DNA of 64,000 nucleotides from Durusdinium trenchii (lineage: Eukaryota > Sar > Dinophyceae > Suessiales > Symbiodiniaceae), in contig CAXAMN010026473.1 of NCBI GenBank assembly GCA_963970005.1, forward strand, positions 533,230 to 597,229. The letters run 5' to 3'. The notes under the pieces are model-generated. The model was not told the DNA's origin. It saw only the letters and a program-made list of their open reading frames with translations, and searched no databases. A program made the translations under genes and the position numbers. This document shows, in pieces, positions 10,625 through 21,570 of this stretch (positions are counted from its first letter, which is position 1; each line of letters starts with the position of its first letter).

Positions 10625-12374
10625 TGGTGCTGTCGGCGCTGCAACGTTCGCCTGGCCTGGCAGTTTTGCATGGATGGTGCCCCTGACTGGCAGCCTTTGA
10701 CGTTGTGCACCGGGGCCGCAACACCCCGCAGCGGTGGGGCTTGGAGGGCTCAGACGAATGTTCATATCGGTCAACCAGGGTGGCCGGGTGCCATAACCCA
10801 CAGCCATATGACAAGATAAACAGAAGAAGAAAAGGACAGGTGCACTTCCAGGTCGTGACCTTGGCCTCCATGTTCGTCGAAGAGTCTCATCATCGTGCGT
10901 CGTGCATTGCTGACCTTTAGGCGTTCAGAGGCCAATCCCGATGTTCTCAACCATGGTTGCTTTAAAACTGAGAAGCGTACTTGACTGGTCTTTTGGAGCA
11001 TTCCAAGAGGAAGTGGGAGAGGTCTTCAGGCACCGCCACTCCAAAGTGCTCACAATAGCAACATATTCTCAGCGAAGGTCAATCAGAAAACCTGAAGAGT
11101 TACTTGTGAATGGTTGGGGAACGCACCAAGTACATGTTCATCGAAAATACCTCCAAATGCTCAGCTGCAGTACGAGGGATAGCAGATGGACAACCCCCAA
11201 AAGCACCTCAGCACTGGAGATAGGTCGTCATTTGCATACCAGGTTTGGGTCCAAAGAATTTCAGACCAGACACTGTTTACCTGGTTCCAAAAACAGGCGC
11301 TGCCCAGAAAAGTGCCGCTTTCGTGGTTTGAAAGGTTGAAAGTTTTTCTGGTAGTGTTTTGTGGGAAACATTTGTCAAAGAATCCACACTGTCGGAAGCA
11401 CCACCTGAGAATACGACCCACCAAGGGAACGGGCGTGGATAGACAGCATGAAGTTCGCGCAGTTGTGTTGACTGTTTCAAACACTGCTCTCAATCCGGTA
11501 ACACCGTATTTAGAGCTTGGAGGTCCTGCTTTGCAAGCGGTGATTTGATTTAGAGCATTCATCGAGCATTTTATTTCCATGCAGTGTGGTGTGCCCTAAT
11601 GTGGCACCAGTGCGCTGGAAGGCTGCTGGCTGTGGTCTTCCTTAGATCCAAAAAGGACATCTCTGACTGCTCGGCCCTCTTGAGGCTCAAGGGCCTGTTT
11701 GACTCGCTGTGTTGCACCACGGTGAAGATGCGCCGCTTGGACCGGCGCGTCTGGGTCTGGTGGCACAGACGCCTTGGAGCCGCAAAACTTGGGTGACTTC
11801 CTTGGAGTGATCGTGCTCACTCCACTATGATCGTGTGGGTCTTCACCCTCGCCGGAAGTTGAGGGTGTGTTTTTCAACTCAAACTGTGGAGCTTGCTCCG
11901 ATGAGTCAGCTTGGTCGCCGGGTCTTCGTCGCTGTCGGGATCATGGGAAACCCCGGCAAACACGGTGGTTTGCGCAAGAAATCCATTCGCATGGCAGTTC
12001 ATCCCGAGAAGTGGTCTTTCAGCACGCCCTCATATGCTCAGGGCAGGTACCGTGGACACACACACACACACTACAGTAGATACCTTGTCCGCGGGTCGTG
12101 GTCCACGGTTACCTCGACACTGAAGTTGCCTGTTTCTGGCTCCTGTTTGCATTAAAATACAGCCCATGAGGCAGGGGGGTGAGCTCCTAGTACACACCCA
12201 ATTCTCTCCCCATGCATTCCAGCGCTTCTTCTGCGGTCACGCTGCCTTCCGCGACGTCACGGCTTGGGCCCCGATGACCCGTGCAGCTCCACTGCGCCTC
12301 GCCTCGCTCGCCTCGCGAGAGGCGTGCCCTCTCCGGGCGGTCTGGGCGAAGTCGGTGACGCACTCGGACTCCGA
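10625..12374. other. No gene seen; short (AC)n run
   Basis: An (AC)8 run lies at 12056-12071. Open frames up to about 139 codons (11161-11580, minus) have no recognisable content. Confidence 0.4.
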
Positions 12375-12510
12375 CCTAGTAGCAAAAGGAAACTCATAGC
12401 GATGGCCTCCACCCTAGTAGCAATACCAGCCTAATAGCAATGGCCTCCCCCTAGTAGCGACGGCCTCCCACCTAAAAGCAACGGCCTCCAAGCTACTTGC
12501 GATGGCCTCA
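12375..12510. repeat. CTAGTAGC/GGCCTCC tandem repeat
   Basis: Five to six units of about 20-25 bases, pattern CCTAGTAGCRAYGGCCTCC with variants. The same unit recurs at 14264-14330, and its CTAGTAGC half belongs to the dispersed palindromic family seen at 15.4, 16.0, 50.8, 51.3, 54.8 and 57.7 kb. Confidence 0.8.
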
Positions 12511-12794
12511 TCCAGTGTGTGTCTCGGATCCTTTCGTTGGTCATATCGTTCCATTTCATCTAGAATGGACCCATCAGCGAGGTTCCATTGCATGCACTTA
12601 CGGAGTGGATTCGTGGAGGTTCTCACAGTGGGATCACTTTTGATATCTTTTCATCAGCGTCTGATTTTCATGTCCGAATGACTCCCCTTTTAGGCTTCCT
12701 GTTGGCTCCACCTTCCTGGGAAAGACATGGAACACTTCAACCCATTTTGCTGTGGCATCGGGCCCAACTCTTCCATGTCAGAATTCTACCGGCT

Positions 12795-13493
12795 TCAACT
12801 GGAAGACTTCGGCAGACTTCGGCAGATTGAGAGCTTGAACGTGTGCGTCGACCTCCGGGGGCCGGTTGCAACCTCGGAGCGGAGCCGCTGCATCCGCAGC
12901 GGTTCATGTCGTGTGAAGGCGATGTCTGCATCCGCTGCGAAAGCGATGACAACCCGCAAGGATTGTTCGAAAGTGAGTTGGCAGGTCGTGCAAGTGAGTT
13001 GGCAAACAAGTGTTTCACTTGGTTCGGGCGTTCGACCAAGAAGCACGTCTGTTTCCAAAGAATGATCCGGTTCTTCTGGATTGCTCCAGTGGGTCGAGCC
13101 GCTGCCAGGCGTGCCGTCCACCGTCGACACGTAGTGCTTGGCTCCTTTGCTGTTCGATGCGGACGGAGTTCGCGCGGGTCGGCGGTTGGTGCCGTCGTTG
13201 TGGTCGGCGTCAGCCGGGGGACTACGACTCGTCCTCGGGACGGGGATGCTTTCAGCGGCAAGACGCAGATTTGAAGCGAAAAAGACCCAGACAACACCCG
13301 TAGTTGTGCATGCATAGCAAACTGCCACACACAGAGAGCGAAGTGCCTTCGAAGCACACAAATGCATTCTGAGAAATGAGGCACTAGAGAGCATCTCTAA
13401 TTCATCACGGTCACAGCCGTAATCAATGTGAGTCAAAGGCATCCCAAGCTGGTCAAGTAGAAAAAGCCACGGCATGACCTGCAAAAGCCACAA
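12795..13493 (-). CDS. Hypothetical ORF, 232 codons
   Basis: One of the longest uninterrupted frames in the first 41 kb. I do not recognise it. The N-terminus is hydrophobic (residues 1-18), and a second hydrophobic stretch near residues 53-75 could be a membrane segment. The remainder is Arg/Ser/Thr/Pro-rich and looks disordered. A second minus frame (12737-13384, 215 codons) and a + frame (12843-13274) are open over the same DNA. That points to composition rather than selection, and no splice-site support was found. Confidence 0.15.
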   Translation of the reverse strand: MWLLQVMPWLFLLDQLGMPLTHIDYGCDRDELEMLSSASFLRMHLCASKALRSLCVAVCYACTTTGVVWVFFASNLRLAAESIPVPRTSRSPPADADHNDGTNRRPARTPSASNSKGAKHYVSTVDGTPGSGSTHWSNPEEPDHSLETDVLLGRTPEPSETLVCQLTCTTCQLTFEQSLRVVIAFAADADIAFTRHEPLRMQRLRSEVATGPRRSTHTFKLSICRSLPKSSS

Positions 13494-14263
13494 GCCTGAA
13501 CTCGCAAAAGCAAGGAGCTACTTGCCAGTCGCCCAACTCGAAGTCGTCACTTGCTACCCGACCTCGGTAGGACCGATGTCGACCGTCCTTAAGCGCTTGA
13601 AACCATGGAGCCCCTTGCAGGGTCTCATTCCGCAGAAACGGATGGTCGGGGGTTTTCAGATTGGCCAGTATGAGAAGGCACATCGCAAAGCCAGCCGCTC
13701 GATGAGGTGTCCTGGAAAGCGCCAGCCGCTATCGAGAGCATTGCTTTGCTACTGAAGAAATTCATCTAAGAGATTTCACTGGATTCAGCACCCCCAAGGC
13801 CAGCACATCTTTTGGTTCCAAGTCTTCTGGAAATTGATGCCGAACGCCGTCCGAACGGCGGTCTGTCACCGCATTCGTGTGCTTCGCCCGTGTCCTTGGA
13901 CCAGCGAAGGAGTCCAGGTTGGATGCTGGAGCTGGCAAGGTTTTAGGCGCCACAAGGAGAACAGGAGATGCTCCTTTTTGGTGTCGATGTGAAGTCAAAG
14001 ACGCTTCACAGGGCTGGCTTCTCCAAAAAGGATGTTGAAGTCTGCTTTCTCGAAGTCTGAGGCAACTCAGGAAGGAAGCACTGGCTCGCCCAAAAGTGGT
14101 TTTGAACCCTTCCAAAAGATCGATGCGAATGACAACTGGAAACGACTGGAGTCCCAAACCACCGGTTGTCTCGTGTTGCAATGCAACTCCACCGATGACC
14201 ATGGAACCTGCAGACCCGCGGCCCCTGCAGCCCTGACTGGGTCTTCAAGAGATTTCTTTGCTT

Positions 14264-14330
14264 AACCTAATAGTCATGGCCTCCAACCTACTAGCGATGG
14301 CCTCCAATCTAATAGCGATGGCCTCCGGCC
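14264..14330. repeat. CTAATAGCGATGGCCTCC tandem repeat, 3 units
   Basis: Three units of about 22 bases, the same family as 12375-12510. Confidence 0.8.
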
Positions 14331-15429
14331 CACAGATTTCTCTGCTTGTTGATTTGCATTGGTCTTCATGTATGATTCACAGTCCGACCAGTCTGGTTCG
14401 GGAAGCCAGTTTCTGCCAGCGCGTTTTCTTGCTTGGAAAGCATCCGAAACTGGCACATGAGCGGAAAGGGATCCCACAAAATGTATCTAAAGGATGTAAC
14501 CCTGGCCATCTCGGCCACATGCGAGAACTGACACTGTTCCACAGTTGCATCAGGACCAGTCCATCGAACGTCCATTCTGCTTCTTTGTTCTGTATACAGG
14601 GGTGTCATGAAGGACCTCGAGATCTCTTATGTTTCCCATTCGCTTGGTCGGCCGACCAAGTGACTGAGTCCATCGAACTGTGTTCTTAACCTATTCCAAG
14701 ATGTATAAAGTAGTGTTGGTATCCTGCTCACCATGTAACCAGAGAGCTCCTCTGCTTTGTGAAAATAGTGTGACTGACGACTTGTTGTTCATGAATCTTT
14801 TAAGGAGTCCTTGGTCTTCATTTCTCACCTAGAGTCATCAGCCCTCTGGCAATTCTTTTGGGGCAGACCTTTCGTTGTCCTGCACTATCCCAAGCTCTGT
14901 CGAGCTTGCACGCACTGTCGGCCCATGGACCTTCGTTTGACGGCCAGCTCACACTTTCACTGAACGATGCCACGCAGAACGATGCCATTCTGGATGCTCT
15001 TTGTTGGCTTTCAGTCCTGAGCCTTCACCTCTGCCTACTTAGGCAGCGAACTGCTCAGGCACCGAACATGGAGCAGGTGCTCGCTGGTGGAGCTGCGATC
15101 TGCGCCATCCGCGCAGTGGAGTTGGTTCCCGTCCACAACAGGTACGTGCTTTTTCCGGCGCTTGATCTACGTGGAACCTTGATCTTTTGACAAAACAAGA
15201 ACATATGAAGAGTGTTGGCTGTGCGCGAGTGGTGTGAAGAGGTTTTACACCACAAGAGGAGGGTTATGATTCATCAACAGTCCACAAGAACCGAGGTCAT
15301 AGAGGCTCTGATCGGCTAGAGGACCGATCCGGTGGGTCTTCGAGTGGGGTGGACGCGGAAATTTCGGCTCGTGCGGCGATCGGCTTGAGTGGCTCACTCT
15401 GATCGGCATCAGCGAAGAGAATGGAGCAC

Positions 15430-15538
15430 CAGTAACAAGTGCATCGCTCCTAGTAGCAAGAAGCTACTAGGGGCTCCTGGCCTTACTACTAGTTGCAAGA
15501 AGCTACTAGTTAACAAGTGCATTACTAGTATAACAAGT
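15430..15538. repeat. Palindromic CTACTAGTAG-type repeat cluster
   Basis: Interleaved copies of CTAGTAGCAAGAAGCTACTAG (a near-palindrome) and ACTAGTTAACAAGTGCAT. Similar sequence returns at 15815-15855 and 16015-16115. Confidence 0.75.
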
Positions 15539-15814
15539 TTCCTCTATAAAGCCGCAGAGCATTCGTCTGAACTCAGCCAGTTAGCACGTTAGCTCGCTCG
15601 CACCTGGGCAGGTTGGGTTTGGTCGCACGCGCCTTGCTTGGCTGAATTACCGCCCCAAGTTTTGACGCAAGAGTTTGAGACCCTCATGGATGTCGCTGTG
15701 GACTAGGCCTCAAACACCAATGATTGCCTTTCACCTGCAGGGCCAAGATTCTTTGCGTGGAGTCTCACCGCTGATCTTTGCTGCGACGAAGTCAGGCCGA
15801 TTCCTGAAACAAGC

Positions 15815-16115
15815 TCAAGGGCATCGCTACCAGTAACAAGGGCATTACTACGAACGTCACATTTTTCGCTGATTTCGTTCACCAAAGAAGAAGGCCAACC
15901 GCCTGGCTTGATCGAAGTTGCTGGCCGCGTCTCGCACGGGGTCGGACTGGCCGAACGGATGACGCGACCGGAAAAGCACTGGCTTTCCTTAGCATGACTG
16001 GCATTCCTTTGGATCTAGTAACAAGAAGCTACTAGGGGCTCCTGGCATCGCTACTAGGAGCAAGGACGCTACGAACGGGGCGACCCTGGCCTTACTACGA
16101 ACGGAGCAAGGACGC
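15815..16115. repeat. Further copies of the palindromic CTAGTAG family
   Basis: Copies at 15815-15855 (ATCGCTACCAGTAACAAGGG) and 16015-16115 (AGTAACAAGAAGCTACTAGG and ATCGCTACTAGGAGCAAGG), with unrelated sequence between them. Confidence 0.7.
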
Positions 16116-17479
16116 CTCCTTAGCATGACTGGCATGCGTTTGCCTCTCGAGGCTCTGAAGCTGCGGAAATCCGGTTCTTTCTTCGCCAGTCCAGCCCCCT
16201 TGAGGTTCTTGCGACGGGTGAGCTGAGAAAACCGTTGAAATGCGCTTTTGGAGAACAACAAACATCTAGAGTTGTTTGAAAGAATCGGATTAGTGTGCAC
16301 TGTGATTCAATGTGGCACGCTTTTGCGATTACGCAACTGCTTTCAAGTCAGTTCAGAACCGCAGTGGAACGTCACGAATCAACGCCAGTTCAAAGACGTT
16401 GACGCTTTGCCACAGCGTGCTCGCCGCGTTTGCGCTTCACAGCTGCGCTAGCGCAGCGATGGGATTCCTGAAGCCCCAGCCGAGGACGGCGGTCTCTCCG
16501 GCGCGACGCGGTCGGCACGACTGTGTCGCATGGAGCCTCGGTGGTCGGAGAACGAGCGGTTTTGGCAGCAAGGGCCGAGACCCTCGTTGCCATTTCGCTT
16601 GTTTGACGCTCGTTTAAAACTGCAGGTGCAGTGTCCAAGGCCCTGTGAATGCGCGAAGACAGTTTTCGCAAAGAAGCAAGTCGAGCTGCTCACAGATCTG
16701 GCCGTCGTCGCGAGAGTTACCACTTGCTTGAAGATGTTTTATAGTGAAGTGCAGAGTGTATTGATAGGTTCAGGAAACCAATGCACAGGCTTTTGTCGTG
16801 AGCTTGTTTCAGTTGCCTCAATATCTCTCAGTGTTTAGAGAAGGAAGAGCAACTCTTTCTTCCTGGTTGTCTCCAACGCTTGCTTCTACTCAAGCTCTGA
16901 ACCACACTTAAAGTAAAGACTCCAGCACTGACCAGAGCCAGTAAGAATGCAAAAGCTCCTTCTTCCGTCCAGTTGCGCAGCAACTTCCTGGAAGATGCGG
17001 CGGCCTTATCCCCTATCCAGATGTCTTTGCTTTTCGTGATTTCACTTGAACCTCCAGATTTTTCAAGGAACACCCGAGCGTCAACTAGCTATCTGTGAAT
17101 TCCGCGCCATGCGTGAAAAGAGGTTTTCTCTGAAACGGGGCTTCATGCCAATGTAAGATTGAAGATACCAGGATCATCCAATGGTGTCCAATAGACTACC
17201 CCACCCTACGTAAACAGGTCTCCAGACAGGGCGCCCGTTGGAAGTGCTAGGTACATGTGGCAGTGTTCTTCATCCGGCTTGATGGTTTCCGGACCTGTTG
17301 CCGGCTTTCCGCTGCTCCGCTGCGGCCCGGGCGCCATTTCAAGAAGGTCATAAAGCGACAACACCAGAAGGAAGCTAAGTGGCCAACACATTTGAAGATC
17401 ATCCGCTCTGAAGTTCTCAAAGGTCATATAACATGACTTAAACATAATTACTTAAATGTGAATCTGAACTGATATCAAG
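16116..17479. other. No gene seen
   Basis: Overlapping open frames near 16248-16838 on both strands. None is recognisable. Confidence 0.4.
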
Positions 17480-18000
17480 TTCTTGCTGCCACAAAGCACC
17501 GATGCCGTCTTCTCATTCTTCCTTCCGTGCCACGGCTTCGAAGACAGATAGCTCCTAATTGGTGGGTCCTGACAGCTCACAGTTCTGTCAAACGTCTGGT
17601 TGAAATCAGGAGAACACCCGACCAAGTGCACATCTCTTTGTGGATGTCACATCGCCACCATCGCCACATCTCTTGGGTCCGCAGATCTCGCCAGAGTGGT
17701 TAAGGAACTGGGGCTCAGCTGAAGTGTTTACTGTGCGAAGCTGATGGGCTTTCTCAACAGGGAGGACGAGCAGATTCTGTGCTGTTCACAACATGCCGAC
17801 ATGGGGAATTGGATCACTTCCAGAGTTTCAAGGCACTTTCTGTCCTGATGAGATGGGTCAGAAGCTTTGGAACGCATTCTGCGGTGCATGTGGATGTCAT
17901 TCTTTGCATTAGGGGCAGGTCATGGGTTGTTGGTGCCTGCAACTTGGTGGAAATTCGAGTTTGAGATCTTGACATGTGACACATTGTCTGTGACACAGAA
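17480..18000. repeat. Diverged repeat family E, copy 1
   Basis: Aligns in order, with many changes, to 36300-36850. Shared landmarks are acagatagctcctaatt / acagatagctcctagtt, gacgagcagattctgtgctg / gatgggcagattctcgctgc, ctgatgagatgggt / ctgctgagatgggt and aacttggtggaaat / aacttggtggaagc. Fragments of an old dispersed element are the simplest reading. Confidence 0.65.
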
Positions 18001-18596
18001 CTGGCTTCCAACAGATCTATGGATGTCCGAAAGGAATTTCATCTCAGTCCCTGCATGCTTTTTGCGCAGCTTCTTCTGGACACGAAACAGGGCTGTTGGA
18101 AGTCAAGAGAAGATGTGTAATTTGACAAAGAATGTGCCCTGTGACTTGCTAGTTGTGCGATTTTTGGCCGCAACGAGCGACCATGTTGACACGCCTTTCA
18201 GCACGAGCGGCTCGTGTTTTTCGGAGGGTTTCTGGACACGGAGGCAAAGGCAATGGCCGAACTGGCCAGGCAATCTCTTCAGTGCCACCCGAACTTGCCA
18301 ATACTTGTTTTGAAGCCGCTTTCTGGACTTGGAGGAAAAGCCGTGAGCTGCTTGGTTCTCCTTCCACATGGAGGACGCTAGCACCTTGCTGTAGCATCAG
18401 TACCTTGGCCGGTTCAAAGCTTTTCTTCTGACAGCTTGTTTGCTTCCCTTACTTGAGTTCCACGGCTGGGTACTACTTCTTCAAGTTTGGCTCTTCCCAA
18501 GTGGTGATTGTCATTCTCTTCAACAGAAACACTTAGCTCTTGGAAAACCGTGACGCAGAGAACAGGCTGCCTTTCCTCATGTTGAATGACGCTTGT

Positions 18597-18676
18597 TAAG
18601 AAGAAGAAGAAGAAGAAGAGGAGGAAGAAGAAGAAGAAGAGCAAGAAGAGCAGGAACAGGAACAGGAAAAGGAGCA
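18597..18676. repeat. Purine tract (AAG/AGG)n
   Basis: An 80-base run, nearly all A and G on the + strand, built from AAG and GAGGAAG units. It creates Lys/Arg-rich (+) and Phe/Leu-rich (minus, 18414-18806) open frames that should not be taken as genes. Confidence 0.9.
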
Positions 18677-19123
18677 ACACCAACGAGAACGTGACTTTTT
18701 CACCAAGGGGAGGCTTTTGGGAGAAAGGAACGTGTTTTTTCCTCGAAAAGAAACACGCGCACACGCCACACGCTACACGCATACTAAACGCACACCTCAC
18801 GCACACTACATAGAGTCCTTCTGCACGCTCTTCCTATGATTGAAAGACGGGAAAGGCTCTGTCGCCTTTGGCGAACCGACTTGTGTTGTGCGGAGCGCGC
18901 TCGGTGTGGAGCGTTCGCTCGGTGCTGGTGCAGCGCTGTTGTGGTTGGTGCCTGTTAGCTTTTGGAAACGTTTGTTGTGTCGCTTCTGGTATTATGTTTA
19001 GGACCCTTGGCGCGTTTTGGCTGCTGTTGCAAGTGTTGATGCTGCCTGCGGGTGTTGGCAAGCAAGCTTGTGCAAGTGCAAGTCTGCCACATGCAGCTTT
19101 TGGGGGACGGGTGTGGAAGACAT
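18677..19123. other. No gene seen
   Basis: Contains short CACGC/CACAC-rich DNA at 18750-18810. No gene recognised. Confidence 0.4.
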
Positions 19124-19701
19124 GCTCCTTCCTTTTCCATGTCCGGATTTAGGAATAGCGAACAACAAACAGCTAAACCATGACCTTTCTTCAGCTTATG
19201 GCTTTGCATTCTTTTGCTTTTCTGGACGACCTAACCTTGCTTTTGTCGGACAAAACACCTAACCCTGCAGAGGGGGTATTGACCTTCGTAAGAGAGCGAA
19301 TCTTGGCACTCTTCTGAACCCAAGGCCATAGTTTTTGATGAGAATCAGTAACAGTTACAGTTGTTTTTTCTCCTTTTTCTCCACCATTTTGGTCATTTCC
19401 ATGTCAAGTTGTGCTTCTCAACATCGAGCAATCCAGGCCAAACCCACCTCAAGAAGCCGATGCGGATTTCGCGGATTGCTTGCCTCGCGTGCTTGTGGCG
19501 CAAAAGGCATGCGGAGTTCGGTGACGGCCGTGTTTGTTGGCAGAGTGCACACACCAAAGAGTCCAGGGGAGAACCTGCCTGGTGCATTGGGGGCCACGGT
19601 CAGTCCCCACGACCACGACGTGGTTTCCGGTGCATAGGTGGAATTGGTTCTCCCCAAGCAAAAACCACCGGATGGGTGTCCACGGCCCTCGGTTTTTCAG
19701 A
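19124..19701. repeat. Duplicated block A, copy 2
   Basis: Second copy of 1-572. Here the left edge is inside the window, but it cannot be compared because copy 1 starts at base 1. Confidence 0.9.
19335..19637 (+). CDS. Hypothetical ORF inside block A, copy 2
   Basis: 100-codon counterpart of 213-509, in the same frame with a 6-base insertion near the start. It has the same signal-peptide-like N-terminus and no known domain. Support rests only on frame conservation between two close copies. Confidence 0.2.
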   Translation: MMRISNSYSCFFSFFSTILVISMSSCASQHRAIQAKPTSRSRCGFRGLLASRACGAKGMRSSVTAVFVGRVHTPKSPGENLPGALGATVSPHDHDVVSGA

Positions 19702-20759
19702 ACCTCGGATGGCCTTGGAGGGCCTCGACCAAAAACATACTCCTGTTAGGCTGTTCTGTACAGCGTAACACTCCCTTTCAGAGCGGCCGACCTGGTCTTT
19801 GGGGCGTGACCACCATGCGGTTTCAACCAGCGGGGAACCTGAGTTTCACCAGAGAACATTTGATCCGAGCTTCTACCATTCGTGGGCTCAAGAACAGTGT
19901 TTAACACAACTTGGAAATTGTGATGTGATTCTTTGGACATTTTGTAGAGCCGTTCACTAGCTATGTCAAGATATTTTCAGAGTCAAATTCACTTCCCAAG
20001 CATGGGCAGCAACATGAACTTATTGGGCATGATGTTGCCCCGATCGTTTCATGCGCACATGGGGAGAGCCGGTCAAGTGAGCTGGTGCGAGAGTTTTGTG
20101 TCTGGGTAAGTTTCATAGACAAGCTTTAGTTTTCAAACTGCAAATCGACGCTCGGAATAGCGACGCCGCACAGTCGGAAGGGTGAAGGAGGACCTAAAGG
20201 AGGGTGAAGGATGACCTGGAACAGGCAGCCAATTGATTGAGTTTTGGAACTGGCAGCTTTTGCTCACTTCTTTTGCTCACTTCCCATTGCCAGTTCGATG
20301 CAAAGATTTGAGGAACATGCATGCACCATGTGAAACATGCGTAGGTGAAGGAGCCCGGATTCCGAGCTCAAGGTAAACTGGTGAACTGCAGCGGCAGCGG
20401 CAAGGTGTTTGAAAGCAAAGCTGCCTGCCGCGGAAAGGCCGAAAGCAGGCAACGCTCGTGCCTTCTGAATTGTGTGTCCCACGTCCCACTTGGACTCACG
20501 CGGTGTCTGAGACTCCAAGCGCTCAGACAGCCTGCAGTGGAACACGTCATGTGGCAAAAGGTTCGAAGTGCTTTTTCACAGGCCGTCTGGACGCGTTGGT
20601 CGAAAGGTCTGAAGGGATCACCCGGACTGAAGGATCGGATCTCTGAGGGTGCGCAGGGTCCGAAACGGTGATGGACATATCAAGTCAATTGGAGGTCAAT
20701 GTCACACACCAACCACCAGGACCTTACACACCAGGTCACCACCTGCGACTTGAAAAAGT

Positions 20760-21479
20760 CTACAAAAGCTCCAGAGCAGACCTGTTGGAAGGTGCTGGAA
20801 TATGATCTCTAAAAGATGTGAACAGTTGTGAACATCCCAATATCTGACATATCTTGCAATTGTCGGATGCTAGAGTTGATGCAGGAGCAAAGACGCCACT
20901 CTCTCTTTTTTGGAGAGCCAAGCGAAAGAACGACAACGTGCAAAGACCAATCAACGTTGGTTTGGTGCTTCGAAGATCACCACCAGTGCAACTGCCTAGC
21001 CCAGCAGTGACACAAACGACACCACACCTGTTCCGACAGATGAAGCTAGCAAGGCCCGAGCCCTTGTTGAAAAAGAGAGAAGTCGAAAGTTGCCATTCTT
21101 TCTGTCTTTTTGGTCTTTTGGGAGTCTGCGACGTCGGCTGCGAGCGCCGCGAGCGCTTGCAAACTTGATGTCGCTGGCCACTCGTATACACCAATCGTAT
21201 AAGCATGCTCATTGTGAGGCTCCTAAAGTCCGATCCTTGGAGAATAGAAGCTGCAAATGCTGATCGGCCAAGCAGCAAATTGGCAGAACCACACCTCGTG
21301 CCCAAGAGAAACGAGGTCGATCTCTTTTTCGGATCCAGACCTCCGGACCTGCTATTGTTGCTGTAGTGGATGGACCATGTAAGGAATAGCTGCGTCTTTT
21401 TGATCGCCTTCGTTGGCGCTTGTAGATGGAGGAACCTCACCTGGCGACGAGTGCAGGTCCTCCACTTGGCAAGGTCCAC
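20760..21479 (-). CDS. Hypothetical ORF, 239 codons
   Basis: The longest single minus-strand frame before 41 kb outside block B. I cannot identify it. It contains a basic Ser/Pro/Lys-rich segment around residues 108-130 and no clear membrane or catalytic motif. The opposite strand also has an open stretch (20854-21168) with Lys/Arg/Glu-rich translation near 21040-21170, which could equally be an exon. Neither has convincing splice boundaries. Confidence 0.15.
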   Translation of the reverse strand: MDLAKWRTCTRRQVRFLHLQAPTKAIKKTQLFLTWSIHYSNNSRSGGLDPKKRSTSFLLGTRCGSANLLLGRSAFAASILQGSDFRSLTMSMLIRLVYTSGQRHQVCKRSRRSQPTSQTPKRPKRQKEWQLSTSLFFNKGSGLASFICRNRCGVVCVTAGLGSCTGGDLRSTKPTLIGLCTLSFFRLALQKRESGVFAPASTLASDNCKICQILGCSQLFTSFRDHIPAPSNRSALELL

Positions 21480-21570
21480 AGGTCCTCCGCCATTTTGCTT
21501 TCAGTGACGCTTTCGCATCCCATTTGCTCCACAATCCTGTGCCCAATTTGTTGGGCTCCTCGCCGACTTG

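Noticed and set aside
18414..18806. Phe/Leu-rich membrane-like protein (minus)
   Set aside because: Reading of a purine tract on the opposite strand.
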